Shown: positions 8,169 through 16,121 of the stretch, in pieces
How the letters are laid out: the number at the start of each line of letters is the position of its first letter
Numbering within the stretch: position 1 is the stretch's first letter
Origin: an uncultured Dialister sp.
GTDB lineage: Bacteria > Bacillota > Negativicutes > Veillonellales > Dialisteraceae
NCBI GenBank assembly: GCA_900314595.1
Contig: OMVW01000016.1
Location: 1 to 35,302, forward strand
Reading direction: 5' to 3'
DNA: 35,302 nt
The notes under the pieces: model-generated
What the model was told of the DNA's origin: nothing
Databases searched by the model: none
The model's input: the letters and a program-made list of their open reading frames with translations, nothing else
Position numbers and translations under genes: made by a program

Positions 8169-9635
8169 TCAGCCTTCTGCTGCAGCCAGGTCTTCGCTCT
8201 TTTCTTCGCTTTCTATTTCCTTTTTCGGGATGGTATTCACGATGGAGGTAATAGTGGCCATAATCATGAGGAAGTTGAAGAGGAAGGCTGCCATGGCTGC
8301 CAGGCGCAGGGATACGTTATCCGTGCGGCCCAGGAAGAGTCCGGAGAGGGCGGTCATTTCCATGCCGGAGAGGGCGGTGAAGATGGAGGCGGAGATGGCT
8401 ACTCCGAAGGCCGCGCCCAGGGAGGAGGCCATTTTGTAGAGGCCGGCCGCGCTCCCTGCCTGATCAGCAGGCACGTTGGAGAGGGCTGCGTCGGCAGAGG
8501 GGGTAGCATAGAGGCCAAGTCCCACGCCGAAGAGGGTGAATCCAAGGAACGCTGCTACCAGGTACTGCCAGGTGTAGAGGAAGCTCAGGGAGAGGAGGAT
8601 GATTCCGCCGGAGGTGATGAGGCATCCAAGGATCATGGGCTTTCTTGCGCCCCAGAGTCGGAGGAGTTTTTCTCCTACCCGGATGGTCAGAAGGACTGCT
8701 GCCAGGTATCCCAGAGTCACAAGGCCTGCGGTGAAGGAGCTCATGCCTGCGCCCAGCTGGAGAAGGGTGAGGGTAACCATGATGGTTCCTGCAGAACCGT
8801 TCAGGAGGAAATTGGAAAGGGTGGCTCCTGCGTAGGATTTATTTCTGAACAGTTTGAAATCGATGAATGGATTTGTATTTCCCATTTCTTCTTTGAAGAA
8901 GAGGATGGAGCCCACAAAAGCAGTGAGGATGAGGACGATGATTACCGGGTGGCCCCAGCCCATCTTTGCTCCCTGGCCGATTACGATATTCAGGGCTACC
9001 ATGGAAATCATGAAGGTCACAAGGCCGAACCAGTCAAAGGGTGCGGGGTTTTTCCTTTCCACCCTGCTTTCAGGGGTGCCATATACGAGGGCAAAGGCTG
9101 CCGCGGATACGAGGACGGAAAAGAGGAAAATATACCGCCAGCCGAGGGCGCCTGCCACAGCCCCTCCGAAGAGGGAGCAGAGGCCGCTGCCGCCCCAGGA
9201 ACCCATGGAGAGGTAGGAAAGGGCCCGCTGCCGCGCCGGTCCTTCGTAGTACGCTTTAATGAGGGCCAGGGAGGCAGGCATGATGCAGGCAGCCGAGAGG
9301 CCCTGGATGATGCGTCCTGCCATGAGGAAAACGCTGGTGCCTGCGGGGGTGAGGGCGATCATGAGGGAACCGGCGGCCGAGAGGACAATGCCTGTAAGAA
9401 CCATCTTTACGCGGCCGATTTTATCTCCGAGGCCCCCCAGGACTACGATGAAGATGCCTGAAAAGAGGGCCGTAATGCTGACAGCCATATTGCTCCAGGT
9501 TTCATCGATTCCAAGATCGGCCCGCATGGAGGGCATCACGTTCAGGGTAGTCTGGGCAAAGAGCCAGAAGGTGAGAATCGCCAGGACACTGCCGAGGAGG
9601 AGTCTGTCATTTCCTTTGTAAGTTTCTTTTCTCAT
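8169..9635 (-). CDS. MFS transporter, DHA2-like (probably 14 transmembrane segments)
   Basis: A 488-residue integral membrane protein of the major facilitator superfamily. The MFS motif A signature is visible as GGLGDKIGRVKM in the loop after the second helix. Helices cover nearly the whole length, and the size fits the 14-helix DHA2 drug:H+ antiporter group. It would act in the cytoplasmic membrane by proton-coupled exchange. The start lies 15 bp after the stop of the upstream M20D amidohydrolase, so the two form an operon. The pairing suggests it may move the hydrolase's substrate or product; a general multidrug pump is the alternative. Confidence 0.85.
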   Translation of the reverse strand: MRKETYKGNDRLLLGSVLAILTFWLFAQTTLNVMPSMRADLGIDETWSNMAVSITALFSGIFIVVLGGLGDKIGRVKMVLTGIVLSAAGSLMIALTPAGTSVFLMAGRIIQGLSAACIMPASLALIKAYYEGPARQRALSYLSMGSWGGSGLCSLFGGAVAGALGWRYIFLFSVLVSAAAFALVYGTPESRVERKNPAPFDWFGLVTFMISMVALNIVIGQGAKMGWGHPVIIVLILTAFVGSILFFKEEMGNTNPFIDFKLFRNKSYAGATLSNFLLNGSAGTIMVTLTLLQLGAGMSSFTAGLVTLGYLAAVLLTIRVGEKLLRLWGARKPMILGCLITSGGIILLSLSFLYTWQYLVAAFLGFTLFGVGLGLYATPSADAALSNVPADQAGSAAGLYKMASSLGAAFGVAISASIFTALSGMEMTALSGLFLGRTDNVSLRLAAMAAFLFNFLMIMATITSIVNTIPKKEIESEEKSEDLAAAEG

Positions 9636-9650
9636 GATTTCACACTTTCT

Positions 9651-10898
9651 CTATTTCTGCACGAGCCACAGAGTGGCTGCGGTGATCATAGTTTCAATTC
9701 CTGTCTGGAGGGTGGGTGTAAGGGCCGGCGCCCAGTACGGGGAGTGAGGGCCGGGAAGATGGCCCGTGGTGCCCTTCCTTTCTGCTTCATCGTAGATTTC
9801 CGGCTTTGTGCCGCCTACGAACCAGTACACATAGGGCACGTTCCAGGCCCGTCCGAAGCGGGAGAAGTCTTCACTCGCCCCTACCGGCTGGGCCGGGATG
9901 GCTCTTTCTCCGAAGTGCCGGCGGAAAGCATCTCCGATGAAGGCTGCTGCCGCTTCATCATTGACGGTCAGCGGGAAACTGTTGATTTCCCGGAACTCCG
10001 GCATTTTTTCCGCACCCGATGCGTTAGCTTCTGCCTCGCAGATGCGGCGGATGCCGGAGAGGACTTTCTGACGGATTTCTTCATCTGTCGTGCGCACATT
10101 CAGCTTGATGACTGCTTCGTGGGGGATGATATTTTCCGCCTTTCCTGCATGGAAGGCACCGACCGTCACTACGACCTGGGCGGAGGGTCCCACTTCTCTT
10201 GCCACAATGGACTGGATGCGGACCACTGCGGAAGAAGCCATAACAATAGGGTCGATGGCATTCTGGGGCATTCCGCCGTGTCCCCCTTTGCCGAAGAAGG
10301 TCACTTCGAAAGAATCACCGGCTGTCAGGATCTGTCCGCCTTTAATGGCCACAGTCCCCGCCCGGTACTGCATGAGGTGCTGTCCGAGGATGATATCCGG
10401 TCTGGGGATGATATTTCCAAGATGATCATTCAGCATGGCCAGGGACCCTTCCGCCGTTTCTTCAGCGGGCTGGAAAATGCCCACTGCCGTGCCCTGCCAG
10501 GCATCTTTCGTTTTCGAAAGGATTTCCAAAGTCCCCAGGAGCCAGGTCATGTGCATATCGTGGCCGCACATGTGGGAAACGGGAACCATTTCTCCCGCCC
10601 TGTTCATGGTGGTCCAGCGGGATGCATAGGGAAGGCCTGTCTCTTCCTTCATGGGCAGGGCGTCCATATCCGCACGCATCATGACCACCGGTCCTTCCCC
10701 ATTCCGGATGATGGCTGCCACTCCTGTCCCGCCGATACCGGTATGGACTTCGATGGAAAGGGCATTCAGCCTGTCGGAAATATAACGGGCCGTCTCCACT
10801 TCCTGCATGGAAAGCTCCGGATGGCAGTGGAGGTAAGTATAGGTATCTTTCAGGGTTGGAAGCAGATTTCTGATCATGGATTCAACTCTTTTCATCAT
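9651..10898 (-). CDS. M20D-family amidohydrolase (N-acyl amino acid / hippurate hydrolase-like)
   Basis: A 415-residue cytosolic metallohydrolase that would cleave N-acyl or N-carbamoyl amino acids or similar conjugates. Family motifs are HPELSMQEVETA, MRADMDALPM, HMCGHDMHM, QPAEETAEGS, GGHGGMPQNAIDPI in the dimerisation domain and GASEDFSRFG near the end. I chose the ATG at 10898 (MKRVESM follows the first Met) because AAAGGAGGACC precedes it, while the longer frame begins at a TTG. It is the first gene of an operon with the MFS transporter. A promoter and an upstream palindrome lie at 10961-11011. The exact substrate cannot be read from sequence. Confidence 0.87.
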   Translation of the reverse strand: MMKRVESMIRNLLPTLKDTYTYLHCHPELSMQEVETARYISDRLNALSIEVHTGIGGTGVAAIIRNGEGPVVMMRADMDALPMKEETGLPYASRWTTMNRAGEMVPVSHMCGHDMHMTWLLGTLEILSKTKDAWQGTAVGIFQPAEETAEGSLAMLNDHLGNIIPRPDIILGQHLMQYRAGTVAIKGGQILTAGDSFEVTFFGKGGHGGMPQNAIDPIVMASSAVVRIQSIVAREVGPSAQVVVTVGAFHAGKAENIIPHEAVIKLNVRTTDEEIRQKVLSGIRRICEAEANASGAEKMPEFREINSFPLTVNDEAAAAFIGDAFRRHFGERAIPAQPVGASEDFSRFGRAWNVPYVYWFVGGTKPEIYDEAERKGTTGHLPGPHSPYWAPALTPTLQTGIETMITAATLWLVQK

Positions 10899-10960
10899 TT
10901 TGGTCCTCCTTTTATTTCGCAAATTATTATTTTTTATTTAGTAACTCTTGCTTTAATTGA

Positions 10961-10988
10961 ATTATATCATATCCGCCCGAAATTGCAA
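10961..10988 (-). promoter_or_regulatory. Promoter of the amidohydrolase-MFS operon
   Basis: On the minus strand, TTGCAA (10983-10988) and TATAAT (10961-10966) are separated by 16 bp. TGA directly before the -10 gives an extended -10. Confidence 0.75.
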
Positions 10989-10996
10989 TAGATATT

Positions 10997-11011
10997 TTGA
11001 CTATTAGTCAA
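10997..11011. promoter_or_regulatory. Candidate operator palindrome upstream of the amidohydrolase operon
   Basis: TTGACT-ATT-AGTCAA is a perfect 6-bp inverted repeat with a 3-bp centre. It lies 8 bp upstream of the -35 box. The position fits an activator or a regulator site; the cognate protein is unknown. Confidence 0.45.
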
Positions 11012-11660
11012 TTTTATCGTATAAAGCTTCTTTAGTTTGAAAAAGAATATCGATTATATCTTGATTTTTCAGTGATCAATTACAGTTGGCATAGCTATTG
11101 TATGAACTGAATCAAATGGATTTAAGAAGAATCTGAAATTTTATTTTCGCAAGTTTTTAGTCCATACACTTCGGAAAAATCGAACCGCTTCCGCCCGAAA
11201 GAGCAGCCACGGAAAATTTCTCTCCACCTGCCCCGGCCATACCGGTATTCTCAGGAGAAACGTAACGTACTGACCGCTCATCTCTATTTCGACCAGGTTG
11301 ATAGACCACCCCCTTCACCCGCTTCGCGGGAGCTTTCTCCATTGGGGGACGCAGCGTCTTATGATTTGCATCTTTTATCGTGGATACGTTTCGTCAGCCA
11401 GCCCCATTTGTGCCGGGCAGCAAACCTGAAAGCCAGAGGCCAATTGCATCCATTTCGACTTGAATGATAGTACAGCCCCTCCGGCCGCTGCGCGTCCAAC
11501 TCCCCAGCCACTGCATGACTCTCACTGCGATTTGCACGTCATTCGGCTTCGCCTCTCTCCTTCAAATCGCGTTCGAGCGCAGAACTTCAGGGAGGCTGAC
11601 CTTTAGCCATTTTGCGGCGAACGAGAATACTTGAAACTCGAAACTTATGTAGAAGACAAT
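11012..11660. repeat. Gene-free repeat island
   Basis: No gene is supported. It holds an AT-rich upstream region (to about 11160), then a palindromic element at about 11299-11352 nearly identical to 4389-4442. A fragment of the 150-bp repeat is at about 11390-11440 (ACGTTTCGTCAGCCAGCC). Another element begins with CATTTCGACTTG near 11450. Confidence 0.65.
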
Positions 11661-11720
11661 AAAAAACGCCCTGCTTTCAGGGCGCCTGCCGGCAACAGGC
11701 CGGCGACAAAGCACTAACTA
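11661..11720 (-). terminator. Terminator of the regulator gene with second hairpin
   Basis: In the minus direction there is a hairpin GCCGGC/GCCGGC (11704-11688), then CGCCCTG/CAGGGCG (11684-11667), then TTTTTT (11666-11661). A heptad array of TTAGTGA-like words (about 11740-11711) precedes it and encodes the end of the upstream gene. Confidence 0.85.
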
Positions 11721-13010
11721 CTACCCACTAATCACTAATCTATACACTTTCCCCGGCCTTCCTCTTTCGGCGGGGGAAGTTTCGCTGACGATTTCTGCCA
11801 GACCTGCTTTGGAGAGGGCTCCCATGATGCGGCGGATATTCTGGGGAGTCACGGAAAGTTTCGTGGAGAGGTCTTTCACGGAGAAGGTGCCCTCCGGGAA
11901 TGAGGAGGCGGCAAGGCGGATTTTGAGGAGGGTCTTTTCGTTGACTCTCACTTCTTTCAGTTTTTCCCTGGTCTCCGGATCCAGTTCTTCTCTTTGCTCT
12001 TCCCTGTCTTCTCCTGCTTCATCACCGGAAATCCGGACCGGCATATCCCAGAGGATGGGTTCATCCACGGCCTGCCGGGCGCGGAGTCTCGATCTGGCCA
12101 CGGTTTCTCCATAGCCGATGCCCGCTGCTGCGGAGCCATACAGGTTGATGGTCATTTTTATTTCTTTCAGCGTATTTTCCAGTTCCCCCAGATGGCGGTG
12201 AATCTGGCCGCGGGAGGAAAATATTTCATATCTGCCATTTCCTTTTTCCACAAGGGACCCGTCCAGCACTTCGCAGAGGGGCAGCAGTTTCCCTTTGATT
12301 TCCCATTCCATCCGCTCCCGCTGGACGTCGGAATTCATGTGGTCCAGGACCGTTTCATAATCATGTATGGCGATAGCCACGGTTCCCACCTGGGTCGCTT
12401 TGAACCAGGTGGTGCGGATTTTTTCCACCATCTGCCGGAGGGATTCGGTGATTTCCGCTTTCGTGAGATTGAGGTAGTACGCAGGGACGCCCAGGTCTTT
12501 CAGCCGGCTGTATACGGCCCGGAAAGCGGTGACTGCCCCGTCCGTCTTTCCTTCCGCATAGAGGGAGCGGTGAAATTCCACGATTTCTTCCACCCGGAAC
12601 CGTTTCCCGTAATATTTCATATAGACTTCGTCCAGGGGAAGGCCGGTGTCGGAGAGGACTTCGGAAATATCGATGATTCCTTCGTACATATCGATGGAAA
12701 AGCGGGGCGCTTTCCGCCCTGCGTCATGCATGACTTCCAGGGCCCGCACGAGGAGCATGGCGCCTGCCGTATGGCAGCAGGAAATATTATCGTCACTCCT
12801 GAAATATTTCCGCCCCAGTTCATAGGGAAGAGGCCCGCTGAAAAGCCATCCGTCCACCCTGGAACGGTTTCTTTCGATAATATCCCTCATATCCCCTTCT
12901 TTTTCAAAGGGACAGGGAATAAGCGTGACATCCGGGGCAAAGTGCTCACCCGCCTTCAGAATATTTTCCACCGATTCCGATGCGCCGATAACACCGATCC
13001 TGCAGTTCAT
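11721..13010 (-). CDS. Multidomain transcriptional regulator (sensor-like N-terminus, cyclase-like middle, C-terminal winged helix)
   Basis: A 429-residue protein I cannot name precisely. The N-terminal about 150 residues look like a Rossmann-type sensor (CRIGVIGASES, then VDGWLFSGPLPY). Residues about 210-320 resemble a GGDEF/GTP-cyclohydrolase-III-like fold, with GIGYGETVARSRLRARQAVDE resembling its conserved end. The last 75 residues form a winged helix (FSVKDLSTKLSVTPQNIRRI) with RGRPGKVY in the wing. A DNA-binding regulator controlled by a ligand is the likeliest role. I chose the ATG at 13010 after GAAGGCGGTG; the longer frame starts with TTG. A TGC-TATAAT extended -10 lies at 13049-13054. 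The last codons and stop fall inside a heptad repeat. Confidence 0.65.
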   Translation of the reverse strand: MNCRIGVIGASESVENILKAGEHFAPDVTLIPCPFEKEGDMRDIIERNRSRVDGWLFSGPLPYELGRKYFRSDDNISCCHTAGAMLLVRALEVMHDAGRKAPRFSIDMYEGIIDISEVLSDTGLPLDEVYMKYYGKRFRVEEIVEFHRSLYAEGKTDGAVTAFRAVYSRLKDLGVPAYYLNLTKAEITESLRQMVEKIRTTWFKATQVGTVAIAIHDYETVLDHMNSDVQRERMEWEIKGKLLPLCEVLDGSLVEKGNGRYEIFSSRGQIHRHLGELENTLKEIKMTINLYGSAAAGIGYGETVARSRLRARQAVDEPILWDMPVRISGDEAGEDREEQREELDPETREKLKEVRVNEKTLLKIRLAASSFPEGTFSVKDLSTKLSVTPQNIRRIMGALSKAGLAEIVSETSPAERGRPGKVYRLVISG

Positions 13011-13100
13011 AGAAACACCGCCTTCTGAATAACGCAATTGTTTCCTTTATTATAGCAGTTTTATGGGGTAAATACTGTCTTTAGATTAAGGATGTAATGA

Positions 13101-13198
13101 CTTTTGTTTCGGGGATATCGGGGTTGCCGGGAGTCCCGGGAATGCCGGGGCGGTGGCCCCGATACTCCCGACACCCCCGATAGTCCCGATTCAAAAGC
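13101..13198. repeat. Head-to-head composite of two 9-nt arrays (large imperfect palindrome)
   Basis: The left arm starts CTTTTGTTTCGGGG and the right arm ends CCCCGATAGTCCCGATTCAAAAG in two overlapping blocks. The arms are imperfect complements joined by CGGTGG around 13151-13156. The right edge overlaps the stop codon of the YaiI-like gene (TGA at 13193-13191). Confidence 0.75.
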
Positions 13199-13649
13199 TT
13201 CCGGTTTCTTCGGTTTCCCTTTCCAAAAAACGGATCAATAAATGATAAAATTTCTCATTATCTTCTTTCTTCCTTTTGGCCGGGCCTTTGAGGTGGTGTC
13301 TGGCGCTTTTCCTTGCTTTTTTGGCTTCGTACCTTTCCATGAGGAGGCGGTCTATATTTTCATTCGTGTACTGCCAGCCGTTCTGGTGGAAGGGGAAGGC
13401 TTTCTTTGCCAGGGCCATGGCGGCAAGGCCGTAGTCCTGGGTGATGACCACGTCTCCCGGCTTGATGAGATTTGTCAGGGTGAAATCGGCAGAGTCTGCC
13501 CCTTTGTCTACCACCACGATTCTGCTTTTCCCAGAGCGGATGAGGTGGCTCGTATCGCAGACTATGATGGATTCCAGATGAAAAAGGGAGGCCGCATTTT
13601 CGGATTCCGGGATCACTGGACAGCCGTCGCCGTCGATTAATATTTTCAT
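13191..13649 (-). CDS. YaiI/YqxD family protein (DUF188)
   Basis: A 152-residue protein of the DUF188 family, which resembles PIN-like nuclease folds; its function is not established. The signature MKILIDGDGCPV is at the N-terminus, with DKGADSADFTLTNLIKPGDVVITQDYGLAAMAL in the middle and QNGWQYTNENIDRLL later; all are typical of the family. The C-terminus is basic (KSARHHLKGPAKRKK). I chose the ATG after GAAAGGAAATAAA rather than an ATG nine codons upstream that precedes this site. The gene stands alone on its strand. Its stop codon is formed by the boundary motif CTTTTGA of the adjacent repeat. Confidence 0.87.
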   Translation of the reverse strand: MKILIDGDGCPVIPESENAASLFHLESIIVCDTSHLIRSGKSRIVVVDKGADSADFTLTNLIKPGDVVITQDYGLAAMALAKKAFPFHQNGWQYTNENIDRLLMERYEAKKARKSARHHLKGPAKRKKEDNEKFYHLLIRFLERETEETGSF

Positions 13650-13957
13650 TTTATTTCCTTTCGTGTAATTTATCATGCTTACCGTTTGTCAATCGGATTG
13701 GGGAATGCGGATTGCGGATTGCGGGAAGGTGGGCCTGCACAATTCATAAAGCAGGCCATTTTTAACCAATAAATGCAGCAGAAAGAATCAGGAATTTTGA
13801 GTGAGAATCAAAGGGCGGTGGCGCGCACAAATTATATAGCGCGCCTTTTAATATGGATTCTGCCCTGTTTGACTCAATCCCCATATATACTCGCGCTGCA
13901 TCAGCAGCGTCATCTTCACTTAACACTTACCACTTATCACTTACCACTTTTATTTCA
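13650..13957. repeat. Gene-free stretch with three repeat modules
   Basis: No gene. Module 13695-13765: GGATTGC heptads, GGGAAGGTG, then hairpin GGCCTGC/GCAGGCC (13732-13757) and ATTTTTAA. Module 13820-13850: hairpin GGCGCGC/GCGCGCC and TTTT, with almost no array. Module 13879-13951: tail CCCCATATATAC, hairpin CGCTGCATCAGCAGCG, and CACTTAC/CACTTAT heptads. None of the first two follows a plus-strand gene, so they are orphan copies. Confidence 0.75.
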
Positions 13958-13991
13958 CAAAAAAATCGGTGAAGCAGAGCTTCACCGATTT
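13958..13991 (-). terminator. Terminator of the ECF S-component gene
   Basis: Hairpin AAATCGGTGAAGC/GCTTCACCGATTT (13991-13963) with a T-run on the minus strand, 10 bp past the stop codon. Confidence 0.9.
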
Positions 13992-14001
13992 CAGCAAACC
14001 A

Positions 14002-14622
14002 TTATTTTGTCTTGAATCCGGAATGTTTCAGTGCCAGGACTACCGGGATGATGATGACTGCGGAAACGAGGGCTTCCGGTACTCCGTTTACGCCGACGAT
14101 TCCGAGAATGGTAGCTCCTACGGCTTCTACGGAGATGCCCTTGGAGGCTGCGTACGGTGCGCCTACCAGGAGGTAGAAGGAACCGAGGAAGAGGACGGTA
14201 TTGCAGAGGGAACCACCCACGGCTGCGATACCGATGCGGATGCCTTCGGGCAGATGGATATGTTTATAAAGGAAGTAAGCAAAGAGTCCGATGCAGATAC
14301 GGGGCACGATGCAGATGAAAGCATCGTAGAATGGATTGTACTGCAGGGCGAACTGGAGCAGAAGGCTCGGTGCGCGGAGGGACTGGAAGAAGGAGAAGAG
14401 ACCAAAGAGCAGGCCCACGATGGCCCCTACTTTAGGTCCTGCCACAACTGCCCCGATAATGGTCGGGATGTGAAGGATGGTAGCATTCATGACGACCAGG
14501 GGAATGAAACCGTAACCGGTAAGTCCCAGGAAGATGGTGATTCCTGCCAGAAGGCCGGAAATGGTGAGTTCCTTCAGGTTCATAAATGTGCCCTGTGAGG
14601 ACGGGTTATTTTCTTTTTCCAT
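14002..14622 (-). CDS. ECF-type vitamin transporter S component (substrate unassigned)
   Basis: A 206-residue integral membrane protein with about six hydrophobic helices. The short cytosolic N-terminus precedes LKELTISGLLAGITIFLGL, the conserved first helix region of S components that docks on the EcfT module. HIPTIIGAVVAGPKVGAIVGLLFGL is typical of the pantothenate/folate-like subgroup, but I cannot assign the ligand. The energising ATPases and EcfT are not in the window, so it probably uses a shared group-II ECF module. GGAGGAAACAA precedes the ATG. A consensus promoter and a 124-nt leader with nested inverted repeats lie upstream, which suggests ligand-responsive control. Confidence 0.85.
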   Translation of the reverse strand: MEKENNPSSQGTFMNLKELTISGLLAGITIFLGLTGYGFIPLVVMNATILHIPTIIGAVVAGPKVGAIVGLLFGLFSFFQSLRAPSLLLQFALQYNPFYDAFICIVPRICIGLFAYFLYKHIHLPEGIRIGIAAVGGSLCNTVLFLGSFYLLVGAPYAASKGISVEAVGATILGIVGVNGVPEALVSAVIIIPVVLALKHSGFKTK

Positions 14623-14746
14623 TTGTTTCCTCCGTTCTTACTCTCTTTGAGATATAAGCCGAAAAATCAGGCGGTCTACTCACTCCGCGGTCCGGTTCAC
14701 GTCGGATACCTGCAAAGCGGAGCCCATCAACCTGCCAAAAGTGTCA
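14623..14746 (-). promoter_or_regulatory. Structured 5' leader, riboswitch candidate
   Basis: About 124 nt separate the predicted start site from the ATG. On the minus strand CAGG/CCTG could close an outer stem. CTCCGC/GCGGAG forms an inner stem and TCCG/CGGA a terminal hairpin with loop ACGTGAAC. Unpaired GTGAGTAG lies 3' of the inner stem. I could not match it to the TPP, FMN, THF, preQ1 or cobalamin consensus. Confidence 0.4.
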
Positions 14747-14752
14747 TTAGTT

Positions 14753-14780
14753 ATTATAATGAGGAAAAGTTATTTGTCAA
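14753..14780 (-). promoter_or_regulatory. Consensus sigma-A-type promoter of the ECF S-component gene
   Basis: TTGACA (14775-14780) and TATAAT (14753-14758) on the minus strand, separated by 16 bp. It starts only four bases from the stop of the upstream membrane-protein gene. Confidence 0.88.
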
Positions 14781-14783
14781 CAC

Positions 14784-15641
14784 TTATTCCCTGAAAATCC
14801 ATTTCGTAATTCTTTCGCCTCCCATGAGGGCAAGGCCGGTCAGCCAGAGGTCAGAAAGGTAGGGAAACATGGAAATATAGGAGGGATCGAAATAAGATCT
14901 CCAGGCGCCGGTAGAGGTGATTCTGTCGGAAATCACGATGGGAATGAAGAGGAGGAACATCCAGAAAATGGCGGAGAATACGGAATTCGTGATGCGTCCG
15001 CTCTTTTTCCCCTCTCCCGCGAAAAATACGAAAAGGCCGAAGGTCATCATGGCCAGGAATATCTTCGCATAGAAAATGATATTGAATATTTCCATAAGAA
15101 AGACAGAGGCCATAAAGGGGTCGAGGCGCATACCGCCTGTGTAGAAAAGGCCAAGGAAGGAAATGATGGCCGTCCCCGGAATGAGACCGGTGAGGCAGGC
15201 GCTTCCCAGCCATTTCGCCCAGAGGCCGCCCTTTTCTTTCAGCCTGCCGTAAAGGATGGCCAGCATCCGGTCCAGGAAGGCCGCTCCCAAAATGCAGAAA
15301 GAAAGGATGAAAAATGCGCCAATCGTGACGGGCAGGAAATTTTCCCTGAGACTTCCCTGAATCCGGGGCAGGTAATTATAAAAGACGGCAATCTGCGCCA
15401 GAACCACGGATATCCAGAGGGGGAGATGCACAGCCGCCCGGATGGCGCCCGGTTCGCTCCCCCACCCTCTCTGCTGGAAAAGGTAAAAGAGGAAAGGTAC
15501 CAGAAGGCCCATCCCCCAGTAAGCGGAAATGCCAATCATGAGAGACGCCGGCGTATGAACGAAAGTCCCTGCCAGAGGCCAGGGAATGGTCAGGGCCAGC
15601 AGCCAGAGCGCCTGGTAGAGTGCGGATCTATTATGATGCAT
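14784..15641 (-). CDS. Polytopic membrane protein of unknown function
   Basis: A 285-residue protein with about seven to eight hydrophobic segments and no motif I recognise. Charged loops are short (RLKEKGG and GEGKKSGR are the clearest). A much longer open frame exists, but I start at the ATG at 15641 because GAGGTGATTCTT precedes it and the extra N-terminal 124 residues read like non-coding DNA. A TGG-TACAAT extended -10 lies just upstream. The stop is directly followed by the promoter of the ECF gene, so the two genes seem transcriptionally separate though adjacent. A permease-like or membrane-enzyme role cannot be told apart. Confidence 0.65.
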   Translation of the reverse strand: MHHNRSALYQALWLLALTIPWPLAGTFVHTPASLMIGISAYWGMGLLVPFLFYLFQQRGWGSEPGAIRAAVHLPLWISVVLAQIAVFYNYLPRIQGSLRENFLPVTIGAFFILSFCILGAAFLDRMLAILYGRLKEKGGLWAKWLGSACLTGLIPGTAIISFLGLFYTGGMRLDPFMASVFLMEIFNIIFYAKIFLAMMTFGLFVFFAGEGKKSGRITNSVFSAIFWMFLLFIPIVISDRITSTGAWRSYFDPSYISMFPYLSDLWLTGLALMGGERITKWIFRE

Positions 15642-16121
15642 AAGAATCACCTCGGTTTTAATTGTACCATATGGGGGAAGGCCCTTTCCTTTGAAAGCGG
15701 ATATCCTCCCTGAAAGGGGCATAAAAAAACTCCTCCCGTCACGGGAGGGCAGAAAGGCAGGGAAATCAACGGGTGCATAGACTCTGGCCCGGGCGCAGGG
15801 ACGGAGCTGCCGTTTGTCGTGGGTCATCAGTTTGTCATCCGCATGATGATTTTTCCTTATTCTGTTTTCCTTTTTGACTGGAGGAGTCTGATTGATGCCG
15901 GCATCGGGAGCCGGGAGAAAATATCCGGTCTCCCTTCCGCCTGCTTCGATCGATATGTGCACATGCAGGTTCCTGAAGGAAATCCGGGAGCTCGTTCTCC
16001 CTGCTCTACCCATATAGTGCAGAAAGAGGGTTTTATTTTCATAAATTTTATATCAAATATTTTTATGCAGGCATCCGAGGGCCGTTTATAGCTATTAAGG
16101 TACGGAAAGATTTTCCATGAC
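15642..16121. other. Intergenic stretch without a supported gene
   Basis: Open frames on the minus strand lack ribosome-binding sites and recognisable domains. The only clear structure is the hairpin near 15723-15752; the rest may be decayed sequence next to the aldo/keto reductase remnant. Confidence 0.5.
15723..15752 (-). terminator. Rho-independent terminator
   Basis: Hairpin CCTCCCGTGACGGGAGG followed by AGTTTTTTT on the minus strand. It sits about 370 bp past the reductase remnant and just upstream of the membrane-protein promoter. Confidence 0.75.

Noticed and set aside
9744..10991. 415-codon plus-strand open frame
   Set aside because: It is antisense to the clear M20D amidohydrolase and has no recognisable motif.
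11083..11096. Sigma-54-like GG-N10-GT sequence on the plus strand
   Set aside because: The -12 dinucleotide is off consensus and no plus-strand gene lies downstream.
15642..16013. N-terminal extension of the membrane-protein frame
   Set aside because: The extra 124 residues lack hydrophobic or domain character, cross a terminator and promoter, and have no ribosome-binding site; the ATG at 15641 has one.
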